From: an uncultured Bacteroidales bacterium
Lineage (GTDB): Bacteria; Bacteroidota; Bacteroidia; Bacteroidales; UBA932
Assembly (NCBI GenBank): GCA_934702165.1
Contig: CAKUYG010000060.1
Location: 1-11,119, forward strand
Direction of reading: 5' to 3'
Length of the DNA stretch: 11,119 nucleotides
The notes under the pieces were generated by a model, which saw nothing but the letters and a program-made list of their open reading frames with translations, was not told the origin of the DNA and did not search any database. Below, piece by piece: positions 1-8,810 of this stretch; the first letter of the stretch is position 1; every line of letters begins with the position of its first letter. Position numbers and translations under genes: made by a program.

Positions 1-2115
1 AGGGATGAAGAGCTGTTTGTCGACATCTTCCTTGTTCACCTCATATCCGGATTCTCTGGCCAGTATCACCAGCTTGCGAATGACGTCCAGGCCGGAGAGG
101 TCCACTCTCGGGTCCGGTTCTGAGAATCCCTGTTCCTGGGCCATGCGGACAGCTTTGCTGAACGGAATGTCGGCGGAGATCGTATTGAATATGAAGTTGA
201 GTGTGCCGCTCAGTACAGCCTGCAGCCTGAGGACGTGATCACCGCTGCCGCGCAGGTCGTTGATGGTGCTGATGATCGGCAGGCCCGCCCCGACGTTGGT
301 CTCGAAGAGGAATTTGACTCCTCGGTGAAGAGCTGTCCGCTTGAGGTCAAGGTAGGTGGCGTAGTCCGACGATGCTGCTATTTTGTTGGCCGCCACGACG
401 GAAATGCCGTGCTCAAAGAACTCTTTGTACAGGGCGGCGACCTGAGGGCTTGCAGTGCAGTCCACGAAGACGGAGTTGAAGATGTTCATCCCGATGATCT
501 CGTCCCTCAGCTTGCCAGGATCGATGCTGACGCCGTTTTCCAGGTTCTCCTTCCAAGATGCCGGGTCAATGCCGTCGCGGGAGAACACCCCCTTGGTGCT
601 GCGGGCCACGCCTACTATGTTGATCTTGAGGTTGCGCTCCTTCATGAGTTTCTCCCTCTGATGCGCGATCTGGTCGAGGAGTTGACTGCCCACAGTGCCG
701 GTGCCGCAGAGGAAGACGTTGATCTCCCGGTATTCGGAGAGGAAGAAAGAATCATGGATGACGTTGAGCGTCTTGCGCAGGTAACTGCGGTCCACCACCA
801 TGGAGATGTTGGTGGCGGAGGATCCTTGGGCGCAGGCTACAACACTGATGCCGTTGCGTCCGAGCGTGCCGAAGAGTTTGCCGGCCACTCCGATCCCGTG
901 CTTGAGGTTCTCTCCGACCACGGCCACGGCGGCGAGCTCTCTCTCTGTCTTGACAGGCTCGATGGCCCCGCTTGCTATCTCCGCGCTGAATTCAGCGTCG
1001 AGGGCTTCGCGAGCCGGCTGCGCGTCACCTTTGCTGACTCCTATTGAGATGCCTGTTTCCGAGGCGGACTGGGTCACCATGAATGCGCTGATGCTTTCGG
1101 CGGCGAGCGCTGAGAAAATCCGGCTGTCCACCCCTACGAGGCCGACCATGGAGGTGCCGCTCAGCGTCAGCAGGCATATGTCATCAATGGAGGATATTCC
1201 GCATATCAGACGGCTGTCCTCCCTGGTGCGGCGCTTGCGGATGACGGTCCCGGGCGCGGCAGGGTTGAAGGTGTTCTTGACGACTATGGGGATCTCCTTG
1301 CGGCAGACGGCATATAGAGTGGGCGGATAGATGACTTTGGCTCCGAAGTTGCAGAGTTCCATAGCTTCGTCGTAGCTCATCTCGTCTATCACATAAGATG
1401 TCTTGATGATACGCGGATCGGCGGTCATGAAGCCGTCCACGTCCGTCCAGATCTCAAGTTGCTCCGCATCAATGGCTGCCGCTATCAGGCTTGCGCTGTA
1501 GTCCGATCCGCCGCGGCCGAGATTGGTGATCTCTCCGCTGTCGGAATCGGTCGAGATGAAGCCCGGGACGACTGCGACCGTCTTCGACATCTCATATCCG
1601 GTGAACGCTTCGCGTATGAGCGGATAGCTTGCCGTGATGTCCGCAGTGTCCGATTTGCCGGAGCGGCGGGTACGTATGAACTGCATCGAATCGTACAGGC
1701 AGCCCCCCGGGATTACTTCCGTCACTATCAGGGAAGACAGTCTCTCTCCGAAGCTCAGTATCTCGTCTCTGGTCTTGCGCGGCAGAACTCCAAGCATGTA
1801 GACCCCTCGGCAGATCTCGTCGAGCCTGTCGCAGAGGGCATTGATCTTTTCTTTCAGTATGCGGAGTGTCTCGCCGTCCGCTATAAGTTCATCGCACATC
1901 AGCAGATGCCGTTCCCTTATGCTGTCGAGCATCCCGGTAAATGAAGCGTCGCCGCTCTCCGCAAGCGAGGATGCCTTGACCAGACTGTCCGTGACCCCTC
2001 CAAGGGCGGAAACGACCACTATCACGCGGCCGTCACAGGAGGAAACTATGTTTTTGACTTGGCGGAGGCTGTCGGGCGTGCCGACGGAAGTCCCACCGAA
2101 TTTGAGTACTTTCAT
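1..2115 (-). CDS. thrA: Bifunctional aspartokinase / homoserine dehydrogenase (3'-truncated by window edge)
   Basis: This cytoplasmic enzyme catalyses the first step (aspartate to aspartyl phosphate) and third step (aspartate semialdehyde to homoserine) of the threonine/methionine branch. The frame opens with MKVLKFGGTSVG, the aspartokinase signature, and has 'FGER' at about 115-120 and 'TDSDSGEITNLGRGGSDYSASL' near 187-208, the substrate and nucleotide binding region. Two ACT-like regulatory segments lie in the middle ('LLTLSGTSMVGLVGV' and 'AVVGENLKHGIGVAGKLF'). The homoserine dehydrogenase half begins near residue 465 with the NAD(P) loop 'VFLCGTGTVGSQLL', then 'VAANKIA', 'SGTLNFIFNTIS' and 'GFSEPDPRVDLSG'. 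705 codons are visible. The E. coli fusion has 820, so roughly 110 residues are missing past the left edge, with no internal stop or frameshift. The ATG at 2115 is preceded by a good Bacteroidetes promoter. Feedback inhibition by threonine is usual for the family, but specificity cannot be read here. It is transcribed away from the leu operon. Confidence 0.97.
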   Translation of the reverse strand, partial: MKVLKFGGTSVGTPDSLRQVKNIVSSCDGRVIVVVSALGGVTDSLVKASSLAESGDASFTGMLDSIRERHLLMCDELIADGETLRILKEKINALCDRLDEICRGVYMLGVLPRKTRDEILSFGERLSSLIVTEVIPGGCLYDSMQFIRTRRSGKSDTADITASYPLIREAFTGYEMSKTVAVVPGFISTDSDSGEITNLGRGGSDYSASLIAAAIDAEQLEIWTDVDGFMTADPRIIKTSYVIDEMSYDEAMELCNFGAKVIYPPTLYAVCRKEIPIVVKNTFNPAAPGTVIRKRRTREDSRLICGISSIDDICLLTLSGTSMVGLVGVDSRIFSALAAESISAFMVTQSASETGISIGVSKGDAQPAREALDAEFSAEIASGAIEPVKTERELAAVAVVGENLKHGIGVAGKLFGTLGRNGISVVACAQGSSATNISMVVDRSYLRKTLNVIHDSFFLSEYREINVFLCGTGTVGSQLLDQIAHQREKLMKERNLKINIVGVARSTKGVFSRDGIDPASWKENLENGVSIDPGKLRDEIIGMNIFNSVFVDCTASPQVAALYKEFFEHGISVVAANKIAASSDYATYLDLKRTALHRGVKFLFETNVGAGLPIISTINDLRGSGDHVLRLQAVLSGTLNFIFNTISADIPFSKAVRMAQEQGFSEPDPRVDLSGLDVIRKLVILARESGYEVNKEDVDKQLFIP

Positions 2116-2241
2116 ATATGTCGATTTGTGCCTCAAATTTAGACAATATTAGAAGAGTGGCAAAAAAACTGTGCCAATTCTTGTTTTTTACAGAACAGAT
2201 TGCGAAATTAGCAAGCCGTTAGTGTTTATTACCACAGTAAA
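2116..2241. promoter_or_regulatory. Divergent thrA-leuA intergenic control region
   Basis: These 126 AT-rich bases separate two divergent start codons. The left part holds the thrA promoter. A run of A (2162-2168) and a run of T (2184-2189) form an imperfect inverted pair in the centre, which could be an UP-like or bending element. On the leuA side the best -7 candidate is TAGTGTTT (2220-2227), with ATTG at 2199-2202 upstream. It misses two of six consensus bases and has a 17-base spacer, so it is weak. The leuA ATG follows an A-rich stretch (agtaaa), typical of Bacteroidota starts. I see no T-box, leader peptide or obvious terminator hairpin. Confidence 0.5.
2134..2164 (-). promoter_or_regulatory. 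Bacteroidetes-type sigma-ABfr promoter of thrA
   Basis: Read on the minus strand, TTTG (2164-2161) is followed after exactly 19 bases by TAAATTTG (2141-2134). This matches the Bacteroidetes consensus TTTG-N19-21-TAnnTTTG at every defined position. Transcription would start near 2128-2126, giving a leader of about 10-15 bases before the thrA ATG at 2115. The match is seen directly; promoter activity is inferred. The short leader leaves no room for a leader-peptide attenuator. Confidence 0.65.
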
Positions 2242-3741
2242 ATGAATTCAAACAGAGTCTACATTTTTGATACCACCTTGCGTGATGGTGAGCAGGTGCC
2301 TGGCTGCCAGCTGAACACTGTTGAAAAGATACAGGTTGCCAAGGCGCTTGAAGGTTTGGGCGTCGATGTTATCGAGGCCGGTTTTCCGATATCCAGCCCC
2401 GGGGATTTCAATTCCGTGGTTGAGATTTCCAAAGCTGTTACCTGGCCTGTGATATGCGCTCTCACGCGAGCCGTCCAGAAAGACATAGACGTGGCGGCCG
2501 AGGCACTCAAATATGCCAAGCACAAGAGGATACATACTGGTATCGGTACCTCGGACTCTCATATAAGGTACAAGTTCAACTCCACTCGCGAGGAGATTCT
2601 CGAGAGGGCTGTAAGTGCGGTGAAATATGCTAAAAAGTATGTGGAAGATGTGGAGTTCTACGCCGAGGATGCGGGACGCACGGACAACGAGTATCTTGCC
2701 CGCGTGGTCGAGGCCGTCATCAAAGCCGGGGCCACGGTGGTGAATATTCCGGATACAACAGGTTACTGCCTCCCGTCAGAGTACGCCGCCAAGATCAAGT
2801 ACCTCATGGATAATGTGGACGGGATGGACAAGGCCATACTCTCCACCCACTGCCACAACGATCTGGGCATGGCTACAGCCAACACCATGTCGGGTCTTCT
2901 TGCCGGGGCGCGCCAGTGCGAAGTCACGATCAACGGAGTGGGGGAACGCGCCGGAAACACCGCTTTGGAGGAGATAGCCATGATCATCAAGAGCCATAGC
3001 GACATCCCCCTCGAGACCAACATCAATACAACCAAAATCACCCCGGTGAGCAGGATGGTGTCAAACCTGATGAACATGCCTGTGCAGGCCAACAAGGCCA
3101 TAGTCGGCCGCAACGCCTTCGCGCACTCTTCGGGGATCCACCAGGACGGAGTCCTCAAGAATGTCAGCACTTACGAGATAATCGACCCAAAAGAAGTCGG
3201 GATTGATGACAACGACATAGTCCTGACGGCCCGTAGCGGCCATGCGGCTCTCAAATACCGTCTGGAAGTGCTGGGAATCAAGATGGACGGAGAGAAACTG
3301 GATGCTTTCTATAACGAGTTCCTCAAGTTGGCGGACAAGAAGAAGCAGGTCGGTGACGATGATCTGCTCGTGCTCGCCGGTGCCGACAGGGCTGAAGATC
3401 ATCATGTCAAACTGGAATATCTTCAGGTGACCAGCGGCAAAGGACTCAAGCCGGTGGCCAGCGTCGGACTGGATATCGCCGGGGAGAAATTCGAGGCGTC
3501 CTCCCGAGGCAACGGACCGGTTGACGCCGCCATCAATGCTCTCAAACTCATAATAAAGCGCCAGATGGTCATCAAAGAATTCACCATTCAGAACATCACC
3601 AAGGGCTCGGACGATGTGGGCAAAGTGCACATGCAGGTCGAATATGACGGGCATGTCTATTACGGCTTCGGCGCGGATACCGATATCGTCACAGCATCCG
3701 TGGAAGCATTCATAGACTGCATAAACAGGTTCCGCAGATGA
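2242..3741 (+). CDS. leuA: 2-isopropylmalate synthase
   Basis: LeuA condenses acetyl-CoA with 2-ketoisovalerate to 2-isopropylmalate, the committed step of leucine synthesis, in the cytoplasm. The 499-residue protein starts with the HMGL-like TIM barrel: 'DTTLRDGEQ' at 10-18 (metal ligand D15), '[12 protein letters not shown]' at 45-56, '[11 protein letters not shown]' at 201-211 (metal ligands H203 and H205) and '[14 protein letters not shown]' at 231-244 (N239). From about residue 365 to the end there is a LeuA allosteric/dimerisation domain (PF08502 type), including '[16 protein letters not shown]' and '[14 protein letters not shown]'; this domain binds leucine for feedback inhibition in characterised members. 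The length is close to the bacterial norm (about 510-520), so it is full length. The C-terminal domain and the leu context favour LeuA over homocitrate or citramalate synthase. It is first in the operon and its TGA overlaps the leuC ATG by 4 bases. Confidence 0.97.
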   Translation: MNSNRVYIFDTTLRDGEQVPGCQLNTVEKIQVAKALEGLGVDVIEAGFPISSPGDFNSVVEISKAVTWPVICALTRAVQKDIDVAAEALKYAKHKRIHTGIGTSDSHIRYKFNSTREEILERAVSAVKYAKKYVEDVEFYAEDAGRTDNEYLARVVEAVIKAGATVVNIPDTTGYCLPSEYAAKIKYLMDNVDGMDKAILSTHCHNDLGMATANTMSGLLAGARQCEVTINGVGERAGNTALEEIAMIIKSHSDIPLETNINTTKITPVSRMVSNLMNMPVQANKAIVGRNAFAHSSGIHQDGVLKNVSTYEIIDPKEVGIDDNDIVLTARSGHAALKYRLEVLGIKMDGEKLDAFYNEFLKLADKKKQVGDDDLLVLAGADRAEDHHVKLEYLQVTSGKGLKPVASVGLDIAGEKFEASSRGNGPVDAAINALKLIIKRQMVIKEFTIQNITKGSDDVGKVHMQVEYDGHVYYGFGADTDIVTASVEAFIDCINRFRR

Positions 3742-5099
3742 ACACGCTCTTCGACAAGATTTGGGACAGCCACATCGTGTCCGTGATAGACGGCGGCCCC
3801 GACCAGTTATATATAGACAGGCTCTATTGCCATGAAGTGACCAGCCCGCAGGCTTTTGACGGCATTCGCGCACGTGGCTGCGGCATTCTGCGTCCCGGGA
3901 GGGTGTTCTGTATGCCGGACCATGATATTCCCACTGACGGGACAGCTTTTGCGGATGATGTCTGCCGCAGGCAGGTGGAGACTCTGGAGCGCAACGCGGC
4001 CGAATTCGGTCTCGTACATTACCCTTTGATGAGCCCCGACAACGGTATCGTACACGTTGTCGGACCGGAGAAGGGGCTCTCCCTGCCGGGCATGACGATT
4101 GTCTGTGGAGACTCGCATACTTCCACCCACGGGGCTGTGGGGGCGATTGCTTTCGGAATCGGCACGAGTGAGGTTGAGATGGTCCTTGCGACACAGTGTA
4201 TTCTGCAGCAGAAGCCAAGATCAATGCGGATAAGAGTCGAAGGGGAACTTGGCAAAGGCGTGACAGCCAAGGATATGGCGCTTTATCTGATGATGCGTCT
4301 TACTACATCCGGAGGCACAGGCCACTTTATCGAATATGCCGGCTCAGCCGTGCGCGGCCTTTCCATGGAAGGGCGTCTCACCCTCTGCAACCTCTCTATA
4401 GAGATGGGGGCCCGGGGAGGATTTGTAGCCCCTGACGAGACCACTTTCGCATATCTCAAAGGCCGCCGGTATTCCCCGGCAGGTGAGGACTGGGACAGGG
4501 CAGTCGAGTACTGGAAAACGTTGTACAGTGGAGAAGATGCGGTCTTTGACAAGGAATACGTATTCGATGCCGCTGACATCAGCCCTATGATTACTTATGG
4601 GACGAACCCCGGGATGGGAATGGCTGTGGACGGCATCATCCCCGAGGGAAGTGCGCAGCGGGCCCTCGACTACATGGGATTCGCTGCAGGAGAAAAATTG
4701 CTCGGGCACAAGGTTGATTATGTGTTTCTCGGGGCCTGCACCAACGGCAGGATAGAGGATTTCCGTGCTTTCGCCTCCGTAGTGCGTGGCCGCCACAAGG
4801 CTGAGGGAGTAACTGCCTGGCTTGTGCCGGGTTCGTGGGCTGTCCGCAGACAGATAGAAGAAGAGGGAATCGGAAAAGTCCTTGAGGATGCGGGATTTGA
4901 AGTCCGCAAGCCGGGCTGCTCCGCCTGCCTTGCCATGAACGCCGACAAAATCCCTTCGGGCAAATATGCGGTCTCGACCAGCAACCGCAATTTTGAAGGA
5001 CGTCAGGGGCCGGGCTCTCGCACGATGCTCGCCAGCCCGCTGACGGCAGCCGCAGCCGCGGTGACCGGCTGCGTCACAGATCCTAGAGAAATGATATGA
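3738..5099 (+). CDS. leuC: 3-isopropylmalate dehydratase, large subunit
   Basis: LeuC is the iron-sulfur catalytic subunit of isopropylmalate isomerase, which with LeuD converts 2- to 3-isopropylmalate through dehydration and rehydration. The 453-residue aconitase-family protein has 'PDHDIPTDG' at 60-68, '[24 protein letters not shown]' at about 122-145, and the three [4Fe-4S] ligands: C334 in '[12 protein letters not shown]', and C394 and C397 in '[11 protein letters not shown]'. The family end motif '[12 protein letters not shown]' is at 413-424. It is slightly shorter than the E. coli protein (466) but lacks nothing essential. The start ATG lies in the ATGA overlap with leuA, and the stop lies in an identical ATGA overlap with leuD. 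This suggests coupled translation and equal subunit output. Confidence 0.97.
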   Translation: MNTLFDKIWDSHIVSVIDGGPDQLYIDRLYCHEVTSPQAFDGIRARGCGILRPGRVFCMPDHDIPTDGTAFADDVCRRQVETLERNAAEFGLVHYPLMSPDNGIVHVVGPEKGLSLPGMTIVCGDSHTSTHGAVGAIAFGIGTSEVEMVLATQCILQQKPRSMRIRVEGELGKGVTAKDMALYLMMRLTTSGGTGHFIEYAGSAVRGLSMEGRLTLCNLSIEMGARGGFVAPDETTFAYLKGRRYSPAGEDWDRAVEYWKTLYSGEDAVFDKEYVFDAADISPMITYGTNPGMGMAVDGIIPEGSAQRALDYMGFAAGEKLLGHKVDYVFLGACTNGRIEDFRAFASVVRGRHKAEGVTAWLVPGSWAVRRQIEEEGIGKVLEDAGFEVRKPGCSACLAMNADKIPSGKYAVSTSNRNFEGRQGPGSRTMLASPLTAAAAAVTGCVTDPREMI

Positions 5100-5704
5100 A
5101 ACAGAAATTCAATATAATAGAGAGTTCCTGCATCCCCCTGCCCATTGAGAATGTGGATACGGACCAGATCATCCCCGCGCGCTTCCTGAAAGCGACCACG
5201 AGGGACGAGAAATTTTTCGGGGAGAACTTGTTCCGCGACTGGAGGTATGCTCCGGACGGGAGTCTGAAAAAAGACTTTGTGCTCAATGATCCCCGGTACA
5301 GCGGATGCATCCTCGTAGCCGGGGCCAACTTCGGTTCCGGATCAAGCCGTGAACATGCGGCCTGGGCCTTGGCCGGTTACGGATTCCGGGCAGTGGTTTC
5401 AAGTTCTTTTGCTGATATACACCGCAACAACGAACTCAACAGCTTTGTGCTGCCGGTCCAGGTGAGCGGTGCTTTCTTGAAGAAAATTTTCGCGGCCATC
5501 GGAGCCGATCCGTCAGTGAGGCTCCGCATCGACCTTCCTGCGCAGGAGGTGACGCTTCTTTCGGACGGGAGTCATGAGCATTTTGAAATAAGCGCTTACA
5601 AAAAATATTGCTTTGAAAACGCGCTGGACGATATAGATTATCTGCTCGCGCATAAAGATAAAATAGAAAAATATGAAGCTCAGCATTGCAAAATTGCCAG
5701 GTGA
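5096..5704 (+). CDS. leuD: 3-isopropylmalate dehydratase, small subunit
   Basis: LeuD is the swivel-domain subunit of isopropylmalate isomerase and is needed with LeuC for activity. Its 202 residues match the usual length of about 200. Family motifs are '[14 protein letters not shown]' at 18-31 (mobile loop region) and '[17 protein letters not shown]' at 76-92, the substrate phosphate/carboxylate-binding segment, followed by '[15 protein letters not shown]' at 102-116. The start overlaps the leuC stop as ATGA. The last 10 codons run into leuB, giving a 32-base overlap in a different frame. The tail '[11 protein letters not shown]' looks like a short extension of the normal C-terminus rather than a conserved part. 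Confidence 0.96.
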   Translation: MKQKFNIIESSCIPLPIENVDTDQIIPARFLKATTRDEKFFGENLFRDWRYAPDGSLKKDFVLNDPRYSGCILVAGANFGSGSSREHAAWALAGYGFRAVVSSSFADIHRNNELNSFVLPVQVSGAFLKKIFAAIGADPSVRLRIDLPAQEVTLLSDGSHEHFEISAYKKYCFENALDDIDYLLAHKDKIEKYEAQHCKIAR

Positions 5705-6746
5705 CGGAATCGGACCGGAGGTGGTAGAACAGGCCGTCAAGGCCATAGACGCGGTATGCCTAAGGTTCGGGCACGAAGTAGAATACCATCCAGCATATAT
5801 AGGAGCTTGCGCCATTGATAAGTCCGGCTCTCCGTTTCCGGAGGAGACGTTGAAGATATGTCTTGGCAGTGATGCCGTGCTGTTCGGGGCCGTAGGGGAT
5901 CCGAAATATGACAATGACCCTTCAGCGAAAGTGCGCCCGGAGCAGGGGCTGCTTGCCATGAGACGTGAGCTTGGCCTCTATGCCAATCTCCGGCCGGTGG
6001 AGACTTTCCAGACTCTGCTTGACCGCTCCCCACTGAGGCCGGAGATCGCCTGCGGGACGGATTTCGTCTGTGTGCGCGAACTGACAGGTGGCATGTACTT
6101 CGGCGAAAAGGGCCGTCTTGACGGGGGTGACACCGCTTATGACACCAACATATATCATCGCTACGAGGTGGAACGCATCCTTCGTAAGGCCTACGCTCTC
6201 GCTATGCTCCGCAGGAGGCATCTGACCGTGGTGGACAAGGCCAATGTCCTGGAGTCTTCAAGGCTCTGGAGGCAGGTGGCGCAGGAGATGGCGCCGGAAT
6301 ACCCGGAAGTCGAGACAGACTTCATGTATGTGGATAACGCCGCGATGAAACTCATCACAGGGCCACGCTTTTTTGATGTGCTGGTCACAGAGAATACTTT
6401 CGGCGACATCCTGACGGATGAGGCGAGCTGCATCTCCGGGTCAATGGGGTTGCTCGCGTCCGCTTCGCTCGGAGAACATACCGGCGTGTTTGAACCAATC
6501 CACGGGTCTTATCCGCAGGCGGCCGGCCGCAATGTCGCCAACCCTTTTGCCGCCATACTTTCTGCAGCGATGATGTTCGAGTATGCGTTCGGGCTTAAGG
6601 AAGAAGGAGCCGCAATCCGCAAAGCGGTCGCCGAAAGCATAGAGAGGGGCCTTGTTACCGAGGATCTCGCCCCTGAGGGGGCACGCCCGCTCGGCACTTC
6701 CGAGGTCGGCGACAGGGTGGCTGAATTTATAGAGAACGATAAATAA
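5673..6746 (+). CDS. leuB: 3-isopropylmalate dehydrogenase
   Basis: LeuB oxidises and decarboxylates 3-isopropylmalate with NAD+ to 2-ketoisocaproate. The 357 residues are full length. '[17 protein letters not shown]' is the standard N-terminus, which fixes the start even though it lies inside leuD; no later Met precedes residue 96. Substrate and metal residues aligned from the Thermus enzyme are visible: R97 and R107 ('[14 protein letters not shown]'), R135 and Y142 ('[14 protein letters not shown]'), K189 ('VDKANVLE'), D221 ('VDNAAM'), and D245 and D249 ('[10 protein letters not shown]'). The NAD pocket is '[25 protein letters not shown]' at 267-291. The leucine context separates it from isocitrate or tartrate dehydrogenases. 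ilvE follows after 8 bases. Confidence 0.97.
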   Translation: MKLSIAKLPGDGIGPEVVEQAVKAIDAVCLRFGHEVEYHPAYIGACAIDKSGSPFPEETLKICLGSDAVLFGAVGDPKYDNDPSAKVRPEQGLLAMRRELGLYANLRPVETFQTLLDRSPLRPEIACGTDFVCVRELTGGMYFGEKGRLDGGDTAYDTNIYHRYEVERILRKAYALAMLRRRHLTVVDKANVLESSRLWRQVAQEMAPEYPEVETDFMYVDNAAMKLITGPRFFDVLVTENTFGDILTDEASCISGSMGLLASASLGEHTGVFEPIHGSYPQAAGRNVANPFAAILSAAMMFEYAFGLKEEGAAIRKAVAESIERGLVTEDLAPEGARPLGTSEVGDRVAEFIENDK

Positions 6747-6754
6747 AAACGACA

Positions 6755-7795
6755 ATGATGAATCTTGATTGGGGAAGCCTGGGCTTCCACTACAGAAAGA
6801 CAAACGCCATCGTCTATAGCCGCTATCGCGACGGACAGTGGTCCGAGCCGGAACTTACCGGTGATTTTGATTTCCATTTCAACGCCTTTGCGGGAGTTTT
6901 CCATTATGGCAACTCCTGCTTCGAGGGGCTTAAGGCATTCCGCGGCAAAGACGGCAAGGTTCGCCTTTTCCGCCCTGACGAGAATGCCAGACGTCTGCAG
7001 CGCAGCGCGAAGCGGCTTTCGATGGCATATCCTTCTGAGGAGATGTTCCTGAAAATGTGCCTGATGTGTGTGGAGGCCAACCTGGACTTCCTCCCTCCGT
7101 ACGGGCATAACGCTTCCATGTATCTTCGTCCTGTCTTGGAGGGTATTGATCCACAGATAGGCATCTGCTCTTCAAGCGAAGTGCTTTTCGCAGTGATGTG
7201 TGTCCCTGTAGGCACTTATGCTCAGGCAGGAGCGCTCTCCCCGGTTTCGGCTGTCATATCCCGCGACTACGACAGGGCCGCGCCGAACGGGACAGGTTCC
7301 TATAAGATAGGAGCCAACTATGCCATGTCGCTGCATCCATACAATATTGCTCATTCTCAAGGATATACGGAACTGCTTTTCCTTGATCCGGCGACCAAGA
7401 CGAAAATAGATGAGTTCGGCTCTTCCAATTTCATCGGAATCAAGGGCGACACTTACGTGACTCCGCTTTCCGACAGCGTGCTCCCGTCAATAACCAACAA
7501 GTCCCTCAGAGTGATTGCCGAGGATCTCGGGATGAAAGTAGAGATGAGGCCGATTCCTGTCGAAGAACTTTCCGAGTTTGAAGAGGTCAACGCCTGCGGC
7601 ACCGCCGTGGTGATCACTCCGATACGTTCGATCGATGACAAGCCCGTGCTTGAGGGGGCGGATGTCAGCCGGAGATGGGAAATCCCTTCAGGAGAGGTCT
7701 GCGGAAAGAAGAGCCGGATGCTGTATGACCGTATCCGCGGCATCCAGGACGGGATCATCGAGGATTCACATGGCTGGTGCATAGAAGTATGCTGA
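6755..7795 (+). CDS. ilvE: Branched-chain amino acid aminotransferase (fold-type IV, PLP)
   Basis: IlvE transaminates 2-ketoisocaproate, 2-ketoisovalerate and 2-keto-3-methylvalerate with glutamate to leucine, valine and isoleucine. The 346-residue length and motifs fit the longer class that resembles eukaryotic BCATs: 'HYGNSCFEGLKAFRG' at 50-64, 'RPDENARRL' at 73-81, 'YLRPVLEG' at 123-130, the PLP Schiff-base lysine K184 in 'NGTGSYKIGANYA', the conserved glutamate E220 in 'KIDEFGSSNF', and 'EVNACGTAVVITPI' near 277-290. Two consecutive ATG codons open the frame (6755 and 6758) and either could be used. The gene sits 8 bases after leuB and overlaps metX, so leucine synthesis finishes inside this operon. 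A D-amino-acid or aminodeoxychorismate enzyme is unlikely given the length and motifs. Confidence 0.95.
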   Translation: MMNLDWGSLGFHYRKTNAIVYSRYRDGQWSEPELTGDFDFHFNAFAGVFHYGNSCFEGLKAFRGKDGKVRLFRPDENARRLQRSAKRLSMAYPSEEMFLKMCLMCVEANLDFLPPYGHNASMYLRPVLEGIDPQIGICSSSEVLFAVMCVPVGTYAQAGALSPVSAVISRDYDRAAPNGTGSYKIGANYAMSLHPYNIAHSQGYTELLFLDPATKTKIDEFGSSNFIGIKGDTYVTPLSDSVLPSITNKSLRVIAEDLGMKVEMRPIPVEELSEFEEVNACGTAVVITPIRSIDDKPVLEGADVSRRWEIPSGEVCGKKSRMLYDRIRGIQDGIIEDSHGWCIEVC

Positions 7796-8805
7796 GACGC
7801 TGTGCCCTGAATACGGGGACTTATGAGTTCGAGGCCGGAGGAAGTCTTCCCGGTCTCGAACTCGTCTATCATTGCTCTGACCGGGAGTATCGGGCGGGAG
7901 AGAAAGTGGTCTGGATATGCCACGCGCTGACGGCCAATTCCGATCCTGAAGAGTGGTGGCCGCAGATGGTGGGACAGGGGAAACTGATAGACCCGGAAAA
8001 GTTCTACGTCGTCTGCGTCAATATGCTTTGCTCTCCTTATGGCTCGTCCGGGCCGGCTTCGGTCAATCCGGAGACAGGGAAGCCTTTCCTGATGTCCTTT
8101 CCCAAGACGACCATACGTGATATCGTCGCCGGCAACATCATGGTGCGCAAGCATTTGGGAATAGAAAGAATTGATGTCCTGATAGGCCCGTCGATAGGCG
8201 GCTTCCAGGCTTATGAATGGGCCGTGACGGAGCCGGATGTGATCTGCAAGGCCGTTTTTCTCGCCACTACTGACAGGTGTACTCCTTATATGACCGCGTT
8301 CAATGAGGCCCAGAGACTCGCCATGCTTGCCGATCCGACTTTTATGGAAGCGGCTTCATTGTCCGGAGGCAAGGACGGTCTTGTATGTGCGCGCTCGATA
8401 GCCATGCTCTCTTACAGGACTTTCGACGGGTACAATCTCACTCAGTACGAAGCTGATCCGGACACTCTGTTCGCTGACAGGGCCGCTTCCTATCAGCGTT
8501 ATCAGGGGAAGAAGCTTGCCGACCGCTTCGATGCGTACAGTTACTGGTATCTGACCTGTGCCCTGGACAGCCACAATATCGGCCGCGGCAGGGGAGGTGT
8601 GGATGTGGCACTCTCCAGGATCAAGGCGAAGAGCATGGTGATCAACATCGACAGCGACAATCTGTTCCCGCCACAGCCCGGCCGTGAGATTGCGTCCAAG
8701 ATACGCGGTGCGGAATATCATGAGATGAGCTCGTCTTTCGGGCATGACGGTTTCCTCATCGAGTACGAGACTCTCAGTGCTCTGATGGCGCCGTTTATTT
8801 TATAG
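7789..8805 (+). CDS. metX: Homoserine O-acetyltransferase-like alpha/beta-hydrolase
   Basis: The predicted role is acylation of homoserine (usually from acetyl-CoA) as the entry to methionine synthesis. The 338-residue alpha/beta-hydrolase protein has the MetX pattern: 'WICHALTANSD' at 42-52, 'VVCVNMLCSPYGSSGPASVNPETG' at 74-97, nucleophile S135 in 'LIGPSIGGFQAYEWAV', D290 in 'INIDSDNLFPP' and H319 in 'FGHDGFLIEYE', giving a complete Ser-Asp-His triad. The nucleophile elbow reads GPSIGG rather than the usual GGSMGG. I chose the ATG at 7789, which overlaps the ilvE stop (ATGCTGA). A GTG at 7777 in the same frame would add four residues. Divergent thrA supplies homoserine, supporting this assignment. 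Acetyl versus succinyl donor choice cannot be decided from sequence reading. The MATE gene follows after 5 bases. Confidence 0.85.
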   Translation: MLRRCALNTGTYEFEAGGSLPGLELVYHCSDREYRAGEKVVWICHALTANSDPEEWWPQMVGQGKLIDPEKFYVVCVNMLCSPYGSSGPASVNPETGKPFLMSFPKTTIRDIVAGNIMVRKHLGIERIDVLIGPSIGGFQAYEWAVTEPDVICKAVFLATTDRCTPYMTAFNEAQRLAMLADPTFMEAASLSGGKDGLVCARSIAMLSYRTFDGYNLTQYEADPDTLFADRAASYQRYQGKKLADRFDAYSYWYLTCALDSHNIGRGRGGVDVALSRIKAKSMVINIDSDNLFPPQPGREIASKIRGAEYHEMSSSFGHDGFLIEYETLSALMAPFIL

Positions 8806-8810
8806 CATAG

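Noticed and set aside
235..1047. 270-codon open frame on the plus strand
   Set aside because: It lies wholly antisense to thrA, whose conserved homoserine dehydrogenase and ACT motifs are read from the other strand. The peptide resembles no family I recognise.
2165..2241. Possible leucine attenuator or T-box leader before leuA
   Set aside because: There is no short reading frame with a run of leucine codons, no T-box-like motif and no strong competing hairpins. The region is also too short.
3061..4224. 387-codon open frame on the minus strand
   Set aside because: It is antisense to leuA and leuC, both confirmed by catalytic motifs. The frame is a by-product of moderately GC-rich codon use.
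7777..7788. GTG start for metX at 7777
   Set aside because: The in-frame ATG at 7789 gives a tight stop-start overlap with ilvE, and the extra four residues show no conserved feature. The GTG remains possible.
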